Origin: a virus
Reading direction: 5' to 3' (one strand)
DNA length: 33,845 nucleotides
IMG/VR virus record: IMGVR_UViG_3300021185_000687
Coordinates: 1 to 33,845 of that record
The position numbers and the translations under genes are program-made. The notes below the pieces were generated by a model, which saw only the letters and a program-made list of their open reading frames with translations, was not told where the DNA came from and did no database searches. Shown here one piece after another: positions 21,189-29,643 of this stretch. Each line of letters opens with the position of its first letter. The stretch's first letter is position 1.

Positions 21189-21349
21189 TGGCTGGACTAT
21201 ACGAAAACATTCACAAGCGCAGGGCTGCAAAAAAGAAGTCAGGCGGTAGAATGCGTAGCGCGGGCGAAACAGGCGCACCAACGGATCAAGCGTTTAAAGA
21301 TGCAGCTAAGACTGCTAAGAAGCGCAACAAAGGAGCTACATACGAGTAA
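21188..21349 (+). CDS. 53-residue basic protein between coat and gp4
   Basis: ATG 21188 overlaps the previous stop (TAATG), and its own TAA overlaps the gp4-like ATG in the same way. It begins AGLYENIHKRRAAKKKSGG, continues RMRSAGETGAPTDQAFK and ends KGATYE. This short lysine-rich protein is recurrent in phages beside coat or connector genes (from memory). The role is unknown. Coupling at both ends and the family pattern support a real gene. Confidence 0.75.
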   Translation: MAGLYENIHKRRAAKKKSGGRMRSAGETGAPTDQAFKDAAKTAKKRNKGATYE

Positions 21350-21834
21350 TGGCTACTGTCGCGCAGGTTGCAAAGGCATCCCTACAGAGGATACTTGTAC
21401 AAGCATCTGAAGCTCCTCTTGAGCCAGATGAGTACCAAGACTATATCTTCGCACTAAATAATTACATGGCTCAGTTAGATGCTCAGGGCATTATGCTGGG
21501 TTATACCGTGGTTGATAGCCTCGGTGATGAAGTCACAGTCCCCACTGGCGCATTAAGAGGCATCATCGCTAACATGGCGATTGAAGTCGCGCCTGACTAT
21601 GGAGGAGTGGTTTCAGAGGGTCTAGCTCTGGCAGCGCGTCAGGGTATGCAGACCATGAGGACAATAGGTCAGAGAATCAGGGCAAGCAGGTTGCCTGCTA
21701 CGTTGCCTTTGGGTTCTGGTAATGAGGATGAGTCCTACGGATTGAACGGACACTTCTACCCAGACGCAGAGCAGGAAATACTCGCCGAGACTACAGGCGC
21801 AATCGGTTTGGAGGTCAGCACTAATGGCGGGTAA
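21349..21834 (+). CDS. Head-tail adaptor, P22 gp4-like
   Basis: The 161-residue protein compares with 166 for P22 gp4, the tail accessory factor that binds the portal underside and completes the neck. It has the helical opening AQVAKASLQRILVQASEAPL, then FALNNYMAQLDAQGI and GALRGIIANMAIEVAPDYG, which match the family pattern. It precedes the gp10-like gene, as in P22, with one gene inserted. The start is coupled by a TAATG overlap. Confidence 0.82.
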   Translation: MATVAQVAKASLQRILVQASEAPLEPDEYQDYIFALNNYMAQLDAQGIMLGYTVVDSLGDEVTVPTGALRGIIANMAIEVAPDYGGVVSEGLALAARQGMQTMRTIGQRIRASRLPATLPLGSGNEDESYGLNGHFYPDAEQEILAETTGAIGLEVSTNGG

Positions 21835-22666
21835 TTCACAAGGTCGCAAGAAGAGTGAGTTTATTCAACAAGGCACAGTCTTAGCTAATAGCTATCTGGA
21901 CTACGTTGTAAACGGTACTAACTACAAGATCAGCTATGACAACTTCGTAGCTAACCTTGGCGTTACTGGCTCTATAGTCCAAGACGGAGCGGTAACTGGC
22001 GCACCTGTGCTTGATGTTGATGGAACTGTTAATAAGATCAGAACCATAGAAAATGGCTCTGGTGTTAATGCTAATGTCTCAGCAGAGAATGGGATTAAAC
22101 TCTCACACAACTTTGTAAATGACGGCACTGGTACTCCTCTATTCCTAAGCACTACGGCAGACCAGCCAGTGTTTGCAAGTTTGGTGGCTGGTAATGGCAT
22201 TTCACTTACCTCTACGGATAACTACGTCACCATTGCTCAAGAAGGTATTGCTGAGTACGCCAGCGTTACCATGCATGGCAATGCCACAGAAACAGTCATT
22301 GCTGCGACAGCAACACCAGTCAAGGTAGCTGGTACGTTTATAGTAGGCGATGAGGCTGGGTACACTGGCGACACTACAGGACGCATCACACATACTGGCA
22401 ATACTGCTAGACACATTATCAATGCAATTATCAGTATGACTGTAGCCAGCGGCACAAACCACACAGTGTCCATGTACATCGCGTTAAATGGCACTGTCAT
22501 TCCATCTACTAAGACTACTACCACAACGTCTAGCAGCCTCTACAGAAGCCTTGCAACCTTCGCAAACCTTGAGTTAGATGAAGGTGACTACGTTGAGATA
22601 TTCGTCAGGAACGAATCCACAACTGATAACTTGATTGTATTGGATGCCATTATAGGGGCGCTTTAA
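21824..22666 (+). CDS. Beta-rich neck or tail protein with jelly-roll-like end
   Basis: The 280-residue protein starts at ATG 21824 after ttggaggtcag. The first 50 residues are mixed (GRKKSEFIQQGTVLANSYL); the rest is beta-rich and threonine-rich. The C-terminal third (from about 150) ends LDEGDYVEIFVRNES and then IVLDAIIGAL, typical of TNF-like or C1q-like jelly rolls. Such a knob occurs in the Sf6 tail needle. It lies between gp4-like and gp10-like genes, so a neck-plug, needle or small appendage is likely; which one cannot be decided. Confidence 0.6.
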   Translation: MAGNSQGRKKSEFIQQGTVLANSYLDYVVNGTNYKISYDNFVANLGVTGSIVQDGAVTGAPVLDVDGTVNKIRTIENGSGVNANVSAENGIKLSHNFVNDGTGTPLFLSTTADQPVFASLVAGNGISLTSTDNYVTIAQEGIAEYASVTMHGNATETVIAATATPVKVAGTFIVGDEAGYTGDTTGRITHTGNTARHIINAIISMTVASGTNHTVSMYIALNGTVIPSTKTTTTTSSSLYRSLATFANLELDEGDYVEIFVRNESTTDNLIVLDAIIGAL

Positions 22667-24102
22667 TGCCTGTGACTCAGTTACCCATAGCGAATGGTTT
22701 CTATGTATCAGACTCTCTGCCTATCGCAGCTCAAGAGTGTACGAACTGGTATCCGAATGTTGTTCAGGGTGCTGGATTGGCTCAAGAAACTCTATTCGGC
22801 ACTGAAGGCATTGTTCAACTCGCTACCTCGGGCGTACTAGATAACGTCAACCGTGGGTCGCACGAGATGGCGGGTAAGCCGTACTTCGTCAATGGCGAAA
22901 GGCTTTATAGGTTAGATGAGTCTGGTGATGATTACACTTTGACGTTCATCGGCGATGTTGAAGGGACTGTCAGAGTCTCTATGGCTGACAACGGCACACA
23001 ATTGATGGTGCTTGTTCCTAATGGTAACGGTTACATCTACAACCACGTTACTGACACGTTTAGTCAAATCACAGATTCGGACTTCACTGCGAATGGTGTT
23101 CCACAGTTTGTAGTGTTCATAGATGGCTACTTCTTAATCACCACAGATTCTAAGAAGTTCATAGTAAGCTCCATCAATGACGGCTTGAGCTACAACGCCT
23201 TAGACTTCGGTACAGCCGAGTCCGACCCTGATGACATTGTTGCTCCTGTAGTCTACAAGAACCAACTATTCATCTCTGGTGGTCAGACCTTTGAGGCGTT
23301 TCAAAACATTGGTGGTGCTGACTTCCCTTTCCAACGTACAGGTCTATTCCTTCAGAAAGGCTGCTACGCTCCGTACTCATTGGTAAACGCGCAAGACACG
23401 TTCATGTGGGTCGGCGGTGGAGAGAATGAAGGGCCAGCTATCTGGGCGTTGAACGGCAACAGTACAGTCAAGGTTTCCACTACAGCCATTGATTCACTTT
23501 TATCTAAGCTATCAGATACTCAGGTTGCCAGTATTTACTCATGGGCCTACGCCAGCAAAGGAGCGTACTTTATAGGCTTCGCCCTGCCTTCTACAACGCT
23601 TGTCTACGATACCACTAGCCAAAGGTGGCATGAGCGTAAATCGTTCATAGCAGGCTCGTTAGGGGCTTTGAGAGTGGCTTCTGTAGTAAAGGCATACAAC
23701 CAGATTTTATGTGGCGACATCATTGACGGTCGCATTGGTCAGTTCGATCAAAACGTCTACACAGAATATGAGAATACTATTGTCCGCAGGGTGGCAACTC
23801 AGCCTTTCCAGAACAATATGCAGTCTGTGTTTTTCCCTTCATTAGAACTCACTGTTGAGTCTGGTGTAGGCAATGAGAATGTGATTGATCCGCAGATAAC
23901 CTTAGAACGGTCAAAGGATGGCAAGACTTGGAGTGGCGCTATCTCTCGCAGCATAGGTAAGATCGGTGAGTACAGCCGAAGGGCTATCTGGAGACGGAAC
24001 GGCAGGGCGGCTAGGTTTGAGATATTCCGATTCACCTTAACGGATGCGGTGAAGCCTGTGATTATTCAACTGACTGCCAATATTATCGGCGGTGACAAGT
24101 GA
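22666..24102 (+). CDS. Packaged-DNA stabilisation protein, P22 gp10-like
   Basis: The 478-residue protein compares with 472 for P22 gp10, which closes the neck and holds DNA in the head. It begins MPVTQLPIANGFYVSDSLP and QECTNWYPNVV, a family start, and continues as repeated beta blades (VNGERLYRLD, FVVFIDGYFLITTDS, YSWAYASKGAYFIGF) like a propeller. The CxNWYP motif with two cysteines in the first 90 residues is conserved in this family. It overlaps the previous stop by one base. Confidence 0.88.
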   Translation: MPVTQLPIANGFYVSDSLPIAAQECTNWYPNVVQGAGLAQETLFGTEGIVQLATSGVLDNVNRGSHEMAGKPYFVNGERLYRLDESGDDYTLTFIGDVEGTVRVSMADNGTQLMVLVPNGNGYIYNHVTDTFSQITDSDFTANGVPQFVVFIDGYFLITTDSKKFIVSSINDGLSYNALDFGTAESDPDDIVAPVVYKNQLFISGGQTFEAFQNIGGADFPFQRTGLFLQKGCYAPYSLVNAQDTFMWVGGGENEGPAIWALNGNSTVKVSTTAIDSLLSKLSDTQVASIYSWAYASKGAYFIGFALPSTTLVYDTTSQRWHERKSFIAGSLGALRVASVVKAYNQILCGDIIDGRIGQFDQNVYTEYENTIVRRVATQPFQNNMQSVFFPSLELTVESGVGNENVIDPQITLERSKDGKTWSGAISRSIGKIGEYSRRAIWRRNGRAARFEIFRFTLTDAVKPVIIQLTANIIGGDK

Positions 24103-24353
24103 CAAGCCCAAGACTTAACGCAGCCCAGCCTATCGTACAAGCAGATGGGACTATGGAGCAGCCGTTCAGACAGTTTACGCAAGACGCTAGTCTCAGTATT
24201 CCTATTATCGGGGAAGGGTCGCCAGAAGGCGTGGTAGAGGCTAGGCAGTACAGTTTATACATAGATGCCAATGGTTCTAGTGGGTCTATAGAGTACAGAA
24301 AGATGCAGCCATCCATTGCAGGCGATACATCTCAAGGCTGGATTGCTGTCTAA
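24099..24353 (+). CDS. Hypothetical small structural-region protein
   Basis: The 84-residue protein has a GTG start within the stop of the gp10-like gene (GTGA). It has LNAAQPIVQADGTMEQPF near the start and PEGVVEARQYSLYIDANG in the middle, ending GWIAV; this pattern is common after neck genes in aquatic podoviruses (from memory). It is probably a small beta-structured virion or chaperone protein. No domain is recognised. Confidence 0.7.
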   Translation: MTSPRLNAAQPIVQADGTMEQPFRQFTQDASLSIPIIGEGSPEGVVEARQYSLYIDANGSSGSIEYRKMQPSIAGDTSQGWIAV

Positions 24354-24356
24354 GTG

Positions 24357-24365
24357 TGGTAAAAT
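24357..24365 (+). promoter_or_regulatory. Possible extended -10 promoter before cupin-like gene
   Basis: TGG followed by TAAAAT (24360-24365) is an extended -10 with five of six core matches, lying in a 40-base intergenic gap. No -35 is apparent. It is embedded in an imperfect palindrome (TGGT to ACCA, 24357-24371). Confidence 0.35.
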
Positions 24366-24393
24366 TAACCAAATTCAATAAGGCTAATTTATT

Positions 24394-24846
24394 GTGCAAG
24401 CGGTTATAGATCAAGATCATAGAGAAAGAATGGAAGCTCTTGAAGGCGCTATGGCTGCTAGTGACAATAGCATTGATGTCGAAACACTAGAATGCAATCA
24501 TTATTTCTCTCACGGCTTGTACACGAGAGAGTTACACATTCCTCAAGGCGTGGTCATTACTGGCGCTATTCACAAGTATTCTAATGTGAATATTCTTTCT
24601 CAAGGGAAAGTCATCGCTGTAACGGATCAAGGCAGAATTGAGATAGAAGCTCCTTATACGTTTGTATCTAATGAGCTTGTAAAGAAAGCTATTTACGCAG
24701 TCGAAGATGCGGTATGGATTAATGTCTTACCGTGGGATAAAGAGCCAGATGTTGATTTGGTTGAACAAGAGTACGTTATCCCAACTTACGATTTATTAGA
24801 TATTCAAATGGGGTTAAGCCCCGAACAGTTATTGGAGAAAGAATAA
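24394..24846 (+). CDS. Cupin-like virion-region protein
   Basis: The 150-residue protein starts with GTG at 24394 (aagg about 10 bases upstream). After a charged helix (HRERMEALEGAMAAS) comes a beta-rich cupin-like stretch: HYFSHGLYTRELHIPQG, then GAIHKYSNVNILSQGKV and EAPYTFVSN, with AVEDAVWINVL. Several histidines fall where cupins place metal ligands. Related proteins in phage tail regions have no known reaction, and no substrate is suggested. Its end overlaps the next start by one base. Confidence 0.7.
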   Translation: MQAVIDQDHRERMEALEGAMAASDNSIDVETLECNHYFSHGLYTRELHIPQGVVITGAIHKYSNVNILSQGKVIAVTDQGRIEIEAPYTFVSNELVKKAIYAVEDAVWINVLPWDKEPDVDLVEQEYVIPTYDLLDIQMGLSPEQLLEKE

Positions 24847-25589
24847 TGGCATTCGCAGTAGGTGGAGCTTTATTATTGGGTGGAGCTAGTCTTGCTGGTT
24901 CAGCCATGAGCAATAGAACCAACAGAAAAATTGCAGAGCAATCTCAGGCGCAGAACGCGCAAGATAAAGCCTTGACTCAGCAATATGCAAAAGCAGCAAT
25001 GGAGCAATTGCCTGTTGGATACCAAAATGCCCAAGCGGTGCGTCAGCAGGCTTTAGGTCAAGGTCTTGGCCTAGCTGGTCAGACATTCCAGCCTACTGCT
25101 GAGATGATCAACCAAGGCGGCATGATGAATCAAAATGCTCTGTTAGCTGGCCTACAGCTTCAGCGTAACGCAATTCTTGGTAAGGACATGGATTACAGCA
25201 CTTTGCAGGCTATGTCTCCTCAGATGGACTATGCTGCGTTATCTGGGTTAATGCAACCTCAAGGTTTAGATTTTAAAGCTATTGAGCCATTAAAAAATAC
25301 CTTCACTACTACTCAGAATGAGATTCAAACATATCTCGATGAGAATCCAGATATTGAGGCTGACTACATAAGACAATTGCCAGAGCTTCGCGCTGGTGAC
25401 CCTAACAATCCCAACTACAAAGACATTCAGTCTTACGGTAGATGGCATTACGACAACATCGGTAAGTATGAAATCGAGCAAGGTAAACGCGCACCGATTG
25501 GCAGTAAGGCCGCGCCTCAAGCCCAAGCAGCTCAATTAGTTACAACAGATCAAGTCAGTAAAATCCTTAACGCTGGAATGGAGCCTTAA
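24846..25589 (+). CDS. Ejection protein, gp7-like position
   Basis: The 247-residue protein begins with a glycine-rich hydrophobic helix (AVGGALLLGGASLAGSAM, 4-21), usual for proteins ejected across membranes. A glutamine/alanine-rich helical region follows, then an acidic segment with LDENPDIEADYIRQLP and RWHYDNIG. In P22 order this is the place of gp7, the first ejection protein (229 residues). Identity rests on order and composition rather than on residue similarity. Confidence 0.68.
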   Translation: MAFAVGGALLLGGASLAGSAMSNRTNRKIAEQSQAQNAQDKALTQQYAKAAMEQLPVGYQNAQAVRQQALGQGLGLAGQTFQPTAEMINQGGMMNQNALLAGLQLQRNAILGKDMDYSTLQAMSPQMDYAALSGLMQPQGLDFKAIEPLKNTFTTTQNEIQTYLDENPDIEADYIRQLPELRAGDPNNPNYKDIQSYGRWHYDNIGKYEIEQGKRAPIGSKAAPQAQAAQLVTTDQVSKILNAGMEP

Positions 25590-25591
25590 CA

Positions 25592-28381
25592 ATGTCGGCT
25601 ATTCAAGATATTCAAAGACTAATTAGTCAAAGCCAGCCTATTCCAGAAAGCGTTCAACGTGCCGCTTTGCAAGAGGCGGCTTTGTCAGGTATGAGTAACG
25701 CAGCTCTAGCTTCAACTTTGGGTGTTCCTGAAGCAATGGTTGTTGACGCAGCAGCCGCTCTTAATTTTTCACCTGCACCTGTGGTAGCAGCAACGCCAAC
25801 ACCGTCGCCAGCACCACGCTCGACACCAAGGGCAGAGCCTACGATAACGCTAACACCAGCACCAAGACCTGCGCCTACTCCTGCGCCAACACCTGCACCA
25901 AGACCAGCGCCAACACCTGCACCTGCGCCAGCGCCAAGACCCGCACCTACGCCTGCACCTGCACCAGCGCCTGCGCCAGCGCCAAGCCCCTTAGCTGGCA
26001 CTGCACCTGCACCAGCGCCTGCGCCAGCGCCAAGCCCCTTAGCTGGCACTGCACCTGCACCAGTAAATTACGCTCGGCAGGTAAAAGCACTGATTGAACA
26101 ACAACAGCCAATCCCTGTTGAATTACAGAAGCAAACCTTTCAGCAAGCTGTAGAGCAAGGCGTATCTAGGGAACAAATGGGAGAATTCCTTGGCGTTGCT
26201 CCAGAAATGATATCGCAAGCGGCAACCGATCTTGGTATCGCTGATCAGCTTCCTCCTGTGTTAATGGGGACAGAAAACCCAGCTATTCAGAATATTAATA
26301 ATCCAGCGGCTCAAGAGATTATAAAATCTATTCCTCCTACTGGTACTTATACTTCAGAGCAAGTGGAGACTGTGACTGATCTAATCAACACAGGTCAGGT
26401 CAATATCTCTGATGTATCTAGCCATTTTAATGTAGACCCCAGCTTTGTCATGGAGGTTGTGTCTGGCGTTCCTAAGTCTGTCTATGCCGAAGGGTCATTT
26501 ACCCCAGAGCAAGTCAATAAACTTGAATCAATAATTTCATCTGGTGTTGCCACCTCAGATCAAGTCGCACAGTATTTTGATGCGCCTGTTTCTGATGTGA
26601 CAAACTATCTTGCTCAAAACGCAAATTACACTCCAGACCAGTTAGCCAGTTCATTTGTTAGTAACATTGCGGCAGACCAAGACTACAGCATGGAAGACGC
26701 TATTCAGGTCAAGGCTGCAATAGATTCTGGCAATATGACTATCCCCCAAGCTGCTAGGCAGTTCGGTGTTTCTGAAGCAGATGTCATTCGAGTCATGGAT
26801 GAAATTAACGCTTCCACTGTGGCTGACACAACAACCGCAAATACTCAAACCGCAGACACTCAATCCGCAGCTAATCAAGCCGGAGCTAACCAAGCCGCAG
26901 TTAATCAAACAAACGTACCAACTGGTGTAAACCTAGCAGGATCAGGTACAACATACGGTGCTGCTGGGACTGATATTCCTACTGGATTAGCTGGTTCTGA
27001 AATGGCTCTGTCAGGCAGTGCTAGTGACGCTTTAAACCTGCTTAACCAAATCAACCAAGCTGGTAGAGCTGATTTGATTGGTATGACTAATCAGGGGCTA
27101 GATGAATTAATAGGCTCTTATCAGCAGTCAAGATCAGACATTACTGAAGGCACTACTAGCGGATTAGATGCGTTAAATGCTGGAATGGCTCAAGCCAGAA
27201 CTGATCTTACTGGTGGTACAACAGATGCGTTGAACGCTTTGCAAACAGGCGCTACTCAAGCTAGAGGCGATATTACAGACGCTTTTGGTAGAGCTGAGGC
27301 TATGTTTGATCCTTACGCTCAAGCAGGCACTACGGCCCTACAACAGCAGCTTGCGTTGTCAGGAGCGTTAGGACAAGACGCATTCAATCAAGCGTATCAA
27401 GAATCGCCACAGATGGCGTTCCTGCGCGAACAAGGCATGAGGGCTAACCTTTCTGGCGCAGCGGCTACTGGTGGATTAGGTGGCGGCAATGTGCAAAGAG
27501 AATTACAGCGCTTTGGTCAGGGTCTAGCCTCACAAGGACTTCAGCAGCAGATAGAAAATCTAGGTGCATTGTCAGGACAGGGGTTTAACGCTGCAAGCAA
27601 TGCGTCAAATGTTGCCACTACAGGCGGTACAAACTTGGCTAACATTGCGTCTCAGCTAGGCGCGAATCAATCTAACCTGTACCAGAACCAAGGTCAGAAT
27701 CTGTCAGCTATAGCCCAGCAGCAAGGTCTAACTGGAATGGATGCCTACCTTAATCAAGGCACTAACCTAGCCAGACTTGCTGAAGGTTATGGTGTTAATC
27801 AATTAAACACTAGAACCAATCTTGGTAGTCAATTAGCAAACTACGGCTTGAATACAGGTCTACCAGCAGCAACTACCGTATCTAATTTGGGTATCAACTT
27901 GGCTAGTGGTAGAACACAGGCAGGTAGAGACTTAGCAAATCAAGTCGGCTCTGTTGCCCAGTTACTCGGTGGAATTCAACAAGGCCAAGCCACTAACCTT
28001 GCCAACTTGACTCAGGGCCAGATGAACTACATCAACAGCCTGACAAACAACGCAGCCACTGCCGAGGCACAAGCGCAACAAGGTTACAGCGGCAATCAGG
28101 CTAATATGCTGACAGGCACAGGTAGCGCAATGGTTGGTCTAGGTAATGTTCCTGCGTTTGTCCCTGATTATGGAAATCAAGTAGGCAATGCAGCACAAGC
28201 AGCCGCTACTGGATATAGCTTGTTTGGCAACCAAAACACCAACCAACAACCTAGTGGCTATGGCACGAACATGAACGTAGGTGGTTACTTCCCTCAAGGG
28301 TACTTTAATCAACAACCACAAGCGGCAATGAATTATAATCCTACATTATATTCTCCACAGAATCTTAAGGGACTAGCATAA
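25592..28381 (+). CDS. Large ejection protein with tandem helical modules, gp20-like position
   Basis: The 929-residue protein has an unusual build. Five short HTH-like modules of the form SG-x(4)-A-x-x-(L/F)GV-x(2)-(A/D)-x-V occur at about 32-54, 189-211, 267-290, 317-340 and 379-402. A Pro/Ala linker (about 60-158) separates the first two. Three 22-residue repeats (GLDALNAGMAQARTDLT type) lie at 501-566. The C-terminal half has SPQMAFLREQGMRANL, then GGLGGGNVQRELQRFGQ, a pattern of phage DNA-transfer proteins, and is rich in N, Q, G and A. It probably leaves the capsid with DNA. Confidence 0.7.
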   Translation: MSAIQDIQRLISQSQPIPESVQRAALQEAALSGMSNAALASTLGVPEAMVVDAAAALNFSPAPVVAATPTPSPAPRSTPRAEPTITLTPAPRPAPTPAPTPAPRPAPTPAPAPAPRPAPTPAPAPAPAPAPSPLAGTAPAPAPAPAPSPLAGTAPAPVNYARQVKALIEQQQPIPVELQKQTFQQAVEQGVSREQMGEFLGVAPEMISQAATDLGIADQLPPVLMGTENPAIQNINNPAAQEIIKSIPPTGTYTSEQVETVTDLINTGQVNISDVSSHFNVDPSFVMEVVSGVPKSVYAEGSFTPEQVNKLESIISSGVATSDQVAQYFDAPVSDVTNYLAQNANYTPDQLASSFVSNIAADQDYSMEDAIQVKAAIDSGNMTIPQAARQFGVSEADVIRVMDEINASTVADTTTANTQTADTQSAANQAGANQAAVNQTNVPTGVNLAGSGTTYGAAGTDIPTGLAGSEMALSGSASDALNLLNQINQAGRADLIGMTNQGLDELIGSYQQSRSDITEGTTSGLDALNAGMAQARTDLTGGTTDALNALQTGATQARGDITDAFGRAEAMFDPYAQAGTTALQQQLALSGALGQDAFNQAYQESPQMAFLREQGMRANLSGAAATGGLGGGNVQRELQRFGQGLASQGLQQQIENLGALSGQGFNAASNASNVATTGGTNLANIASQLGANQSNLYQNQGQNLSAIAQQQGLTGMDAYLNQGTNLARLAEGYGVNQLNTRTNLGSQLANYGLNTGLPAATTVSNLGINLASGRTQAGRDLANQVGSVAQLLGGIQQGQATNLANLTQGQMNYINSLTNNAATAEAQAQQGYSGNQANMLTGTGSAMVGLGNVPAFVPDYGNQVGNAAQAAATGYSLFGNQNTNQQPSGYGTNMNVGGYFPQGYFNQQPQAAMNYNPTLYSPQNLKGLA
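25953..26063 (+). repeat. 48-base direct repeat in Pro/Ala linker
   Basis: A 48-base unit at 25953-26000 is repeated exactly at 26001-26048, with 15 more matching bases to 26063. It encodes 16 residues of a PAPAPAPAPSPLAGTA-type block. It lies within a longer stretch of imperfect proline repeats (from about 25790). Slippage or unequal recombination would explain it; the linker length may vary among relatives. Confidence 0.85.
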
Positions 28382-29640
28382 TGGTTGACGTAGCAAGAGC
28401 GTTATCAGGAATAGGCGCTGCCTTTAAGAACGAAATACCCCAGTTCCAGCAGCGTATGCAGCAAGAAGACCTGTATAAGATGAAGATGGCTGACATGGAC
28501 ACGGCGCGTCAGGATGCTTTATTAAAGCGAGAGGAAGAGAGAAAGAAAACTCTATTCCAAGACGCTGCTACTGCTAGGCAGTATTTTGACAAAGGCGATT
28601 TTGGGTCTATTGCTGACATCGCTAGAGATAGACTAGAGATTCTGACTCCGATGGGTGTGAATACTCGTGACTCTCAGCAGATGCTTCAGTTAGCTGACGC
28701 AGCTCGTGCTGGCGACCCTACGGCTATTAAAGGTTTAAAAGACCAGCTAGATACCATTTACTCTGTCGGTAGTTTGTATAACGTCTATGGCTCTGGAAGC
28801 ACTCCTGCGTCATTCCGTGCGTTAGAATTACAAGCTCAGGCAGCAGGCATTCCCAAGGGGTCGCCAGAATATGAAGAGTTTATGCGCTATGGCGGCGCAA
28901 CGCGCGAAGAAGGCGCAAAGGGTCTGACTCGTTTTGTTAATGGTTCTTACATACAAGTAACAGGCACTGGTAACCGTGTTTACGACACCTCAGGCACAGA
29001 GGTAACTGATCCAACACAAAGACAAGAAGTTATTAGGCAAGGGTATGACAGCGGCATACTCCGAGAAGGAGAAATTGCTGCAAGAAAAGCGCAAGCAACA
29101 GGCAGCGAAGAAAGGGCGCAAGGAATTATTAACCAAGGTCAGGATGCGGCTAATTCTACGGCAGTGCTACGCCGATCTTTGGCGCTGCTTGATAGAGTGG
29201 AAACTGGCGGGTTTAACCGTGTTGCTCTTGCTACTAAAAAGCTATTTGGTGTTGAAGGTGGTGACGAAGGTGAATTGTCTGCCAACTTGGGTAAGGCGGT
29301 ATTATCTCAATTAAGAGCTACTTTCGGGGCAGCGTTTACAGCTAAAGAAGGTGAGTCACTTAAAGCGATTGAAGCAGGCTTTGGTTCTAGCGTAGATACT
29401 AATAAGCGTTTGCTTAACAACGCGCTTGCAATAGCAGAAAACTCAGCGCAAAAAGCGATACGCAGAGCAGAACTTCGTGGAGATTACGAAACCGCAGATG
29501 AAATTGAGGCAGCGCTTCAGTTTAATCTTGCAGATATTGAGGCCGAGTTTGCCGAAGAATCTCCTCCTGCGGGGACACCTACGTCTGGTAGGTTTGTTTA
29601 CGACCCAGCAACAAAAACTCTCGTACCACAGGGGCAGTAA
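28381..29640 (+). CDS. Ejection/internal virion protein
   Basis: The 419-residue protein shares one base with the previous stop (TAATG). It is helical and charged at the start (ALSGIGAAFKNEIPQFQQR, then a long K/E/R helix to about residue 60). RRSLALLDRVETGGF and AFTAKEGESLKAIEAG occur in the second half, a pattern also seen in internal virion proteins of other phages. A proline-rich tail ends VYDPATKTLVPQGQ. By position it matches P22 gp16 or an extra ejection protein. The biochemical role is unknown. Confidence 0.7.
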   Translation: MVDVARALSGIGAAFKNEIPQFQQRMQQEDLYKMKMADMDTARQDALLKREEERKKTLFQDAATARQYFDKGDFGSIADIARDRLEILTPMGVNTRDSQQMLQLADAARAGDPTAIKGLKDQLDTIYSVGSLYNVYGSGSTPASFRALELQAQAAGIPKGSPEYEEFMRYGGATREEGAKGLTRFVNGSYIQVTGTGNRVYDTSGTEVTDPTQRQEVIRQGYDSGILREGEIAARKAQATGSEERAQGIINQGQDAANSTAVLRRSLALLDRVETGGFNRVALATKKLFGVEGGDEGELSANLGKAVLSQLRATFGAAFTAKEGESLKAIEAGFGSSVDTNKRLLNNALAIAENSAQKAIRRAELRGDYETADEIEAALQFNLADIEAEFAEESPPAGTPTSGRFVYDPATKTLVPQGQ

Positions 29641-29643
29641 TCA

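Noticed and set aside
25654-26049. Minus-strand frame of 131 codons rich in Gly and Ala
   Set aside because: It is the complement of the proline-alanine linker of the ejection protein; repetitive codons keep the opposite strand open. No ribosome site and no plausible protein pattern.
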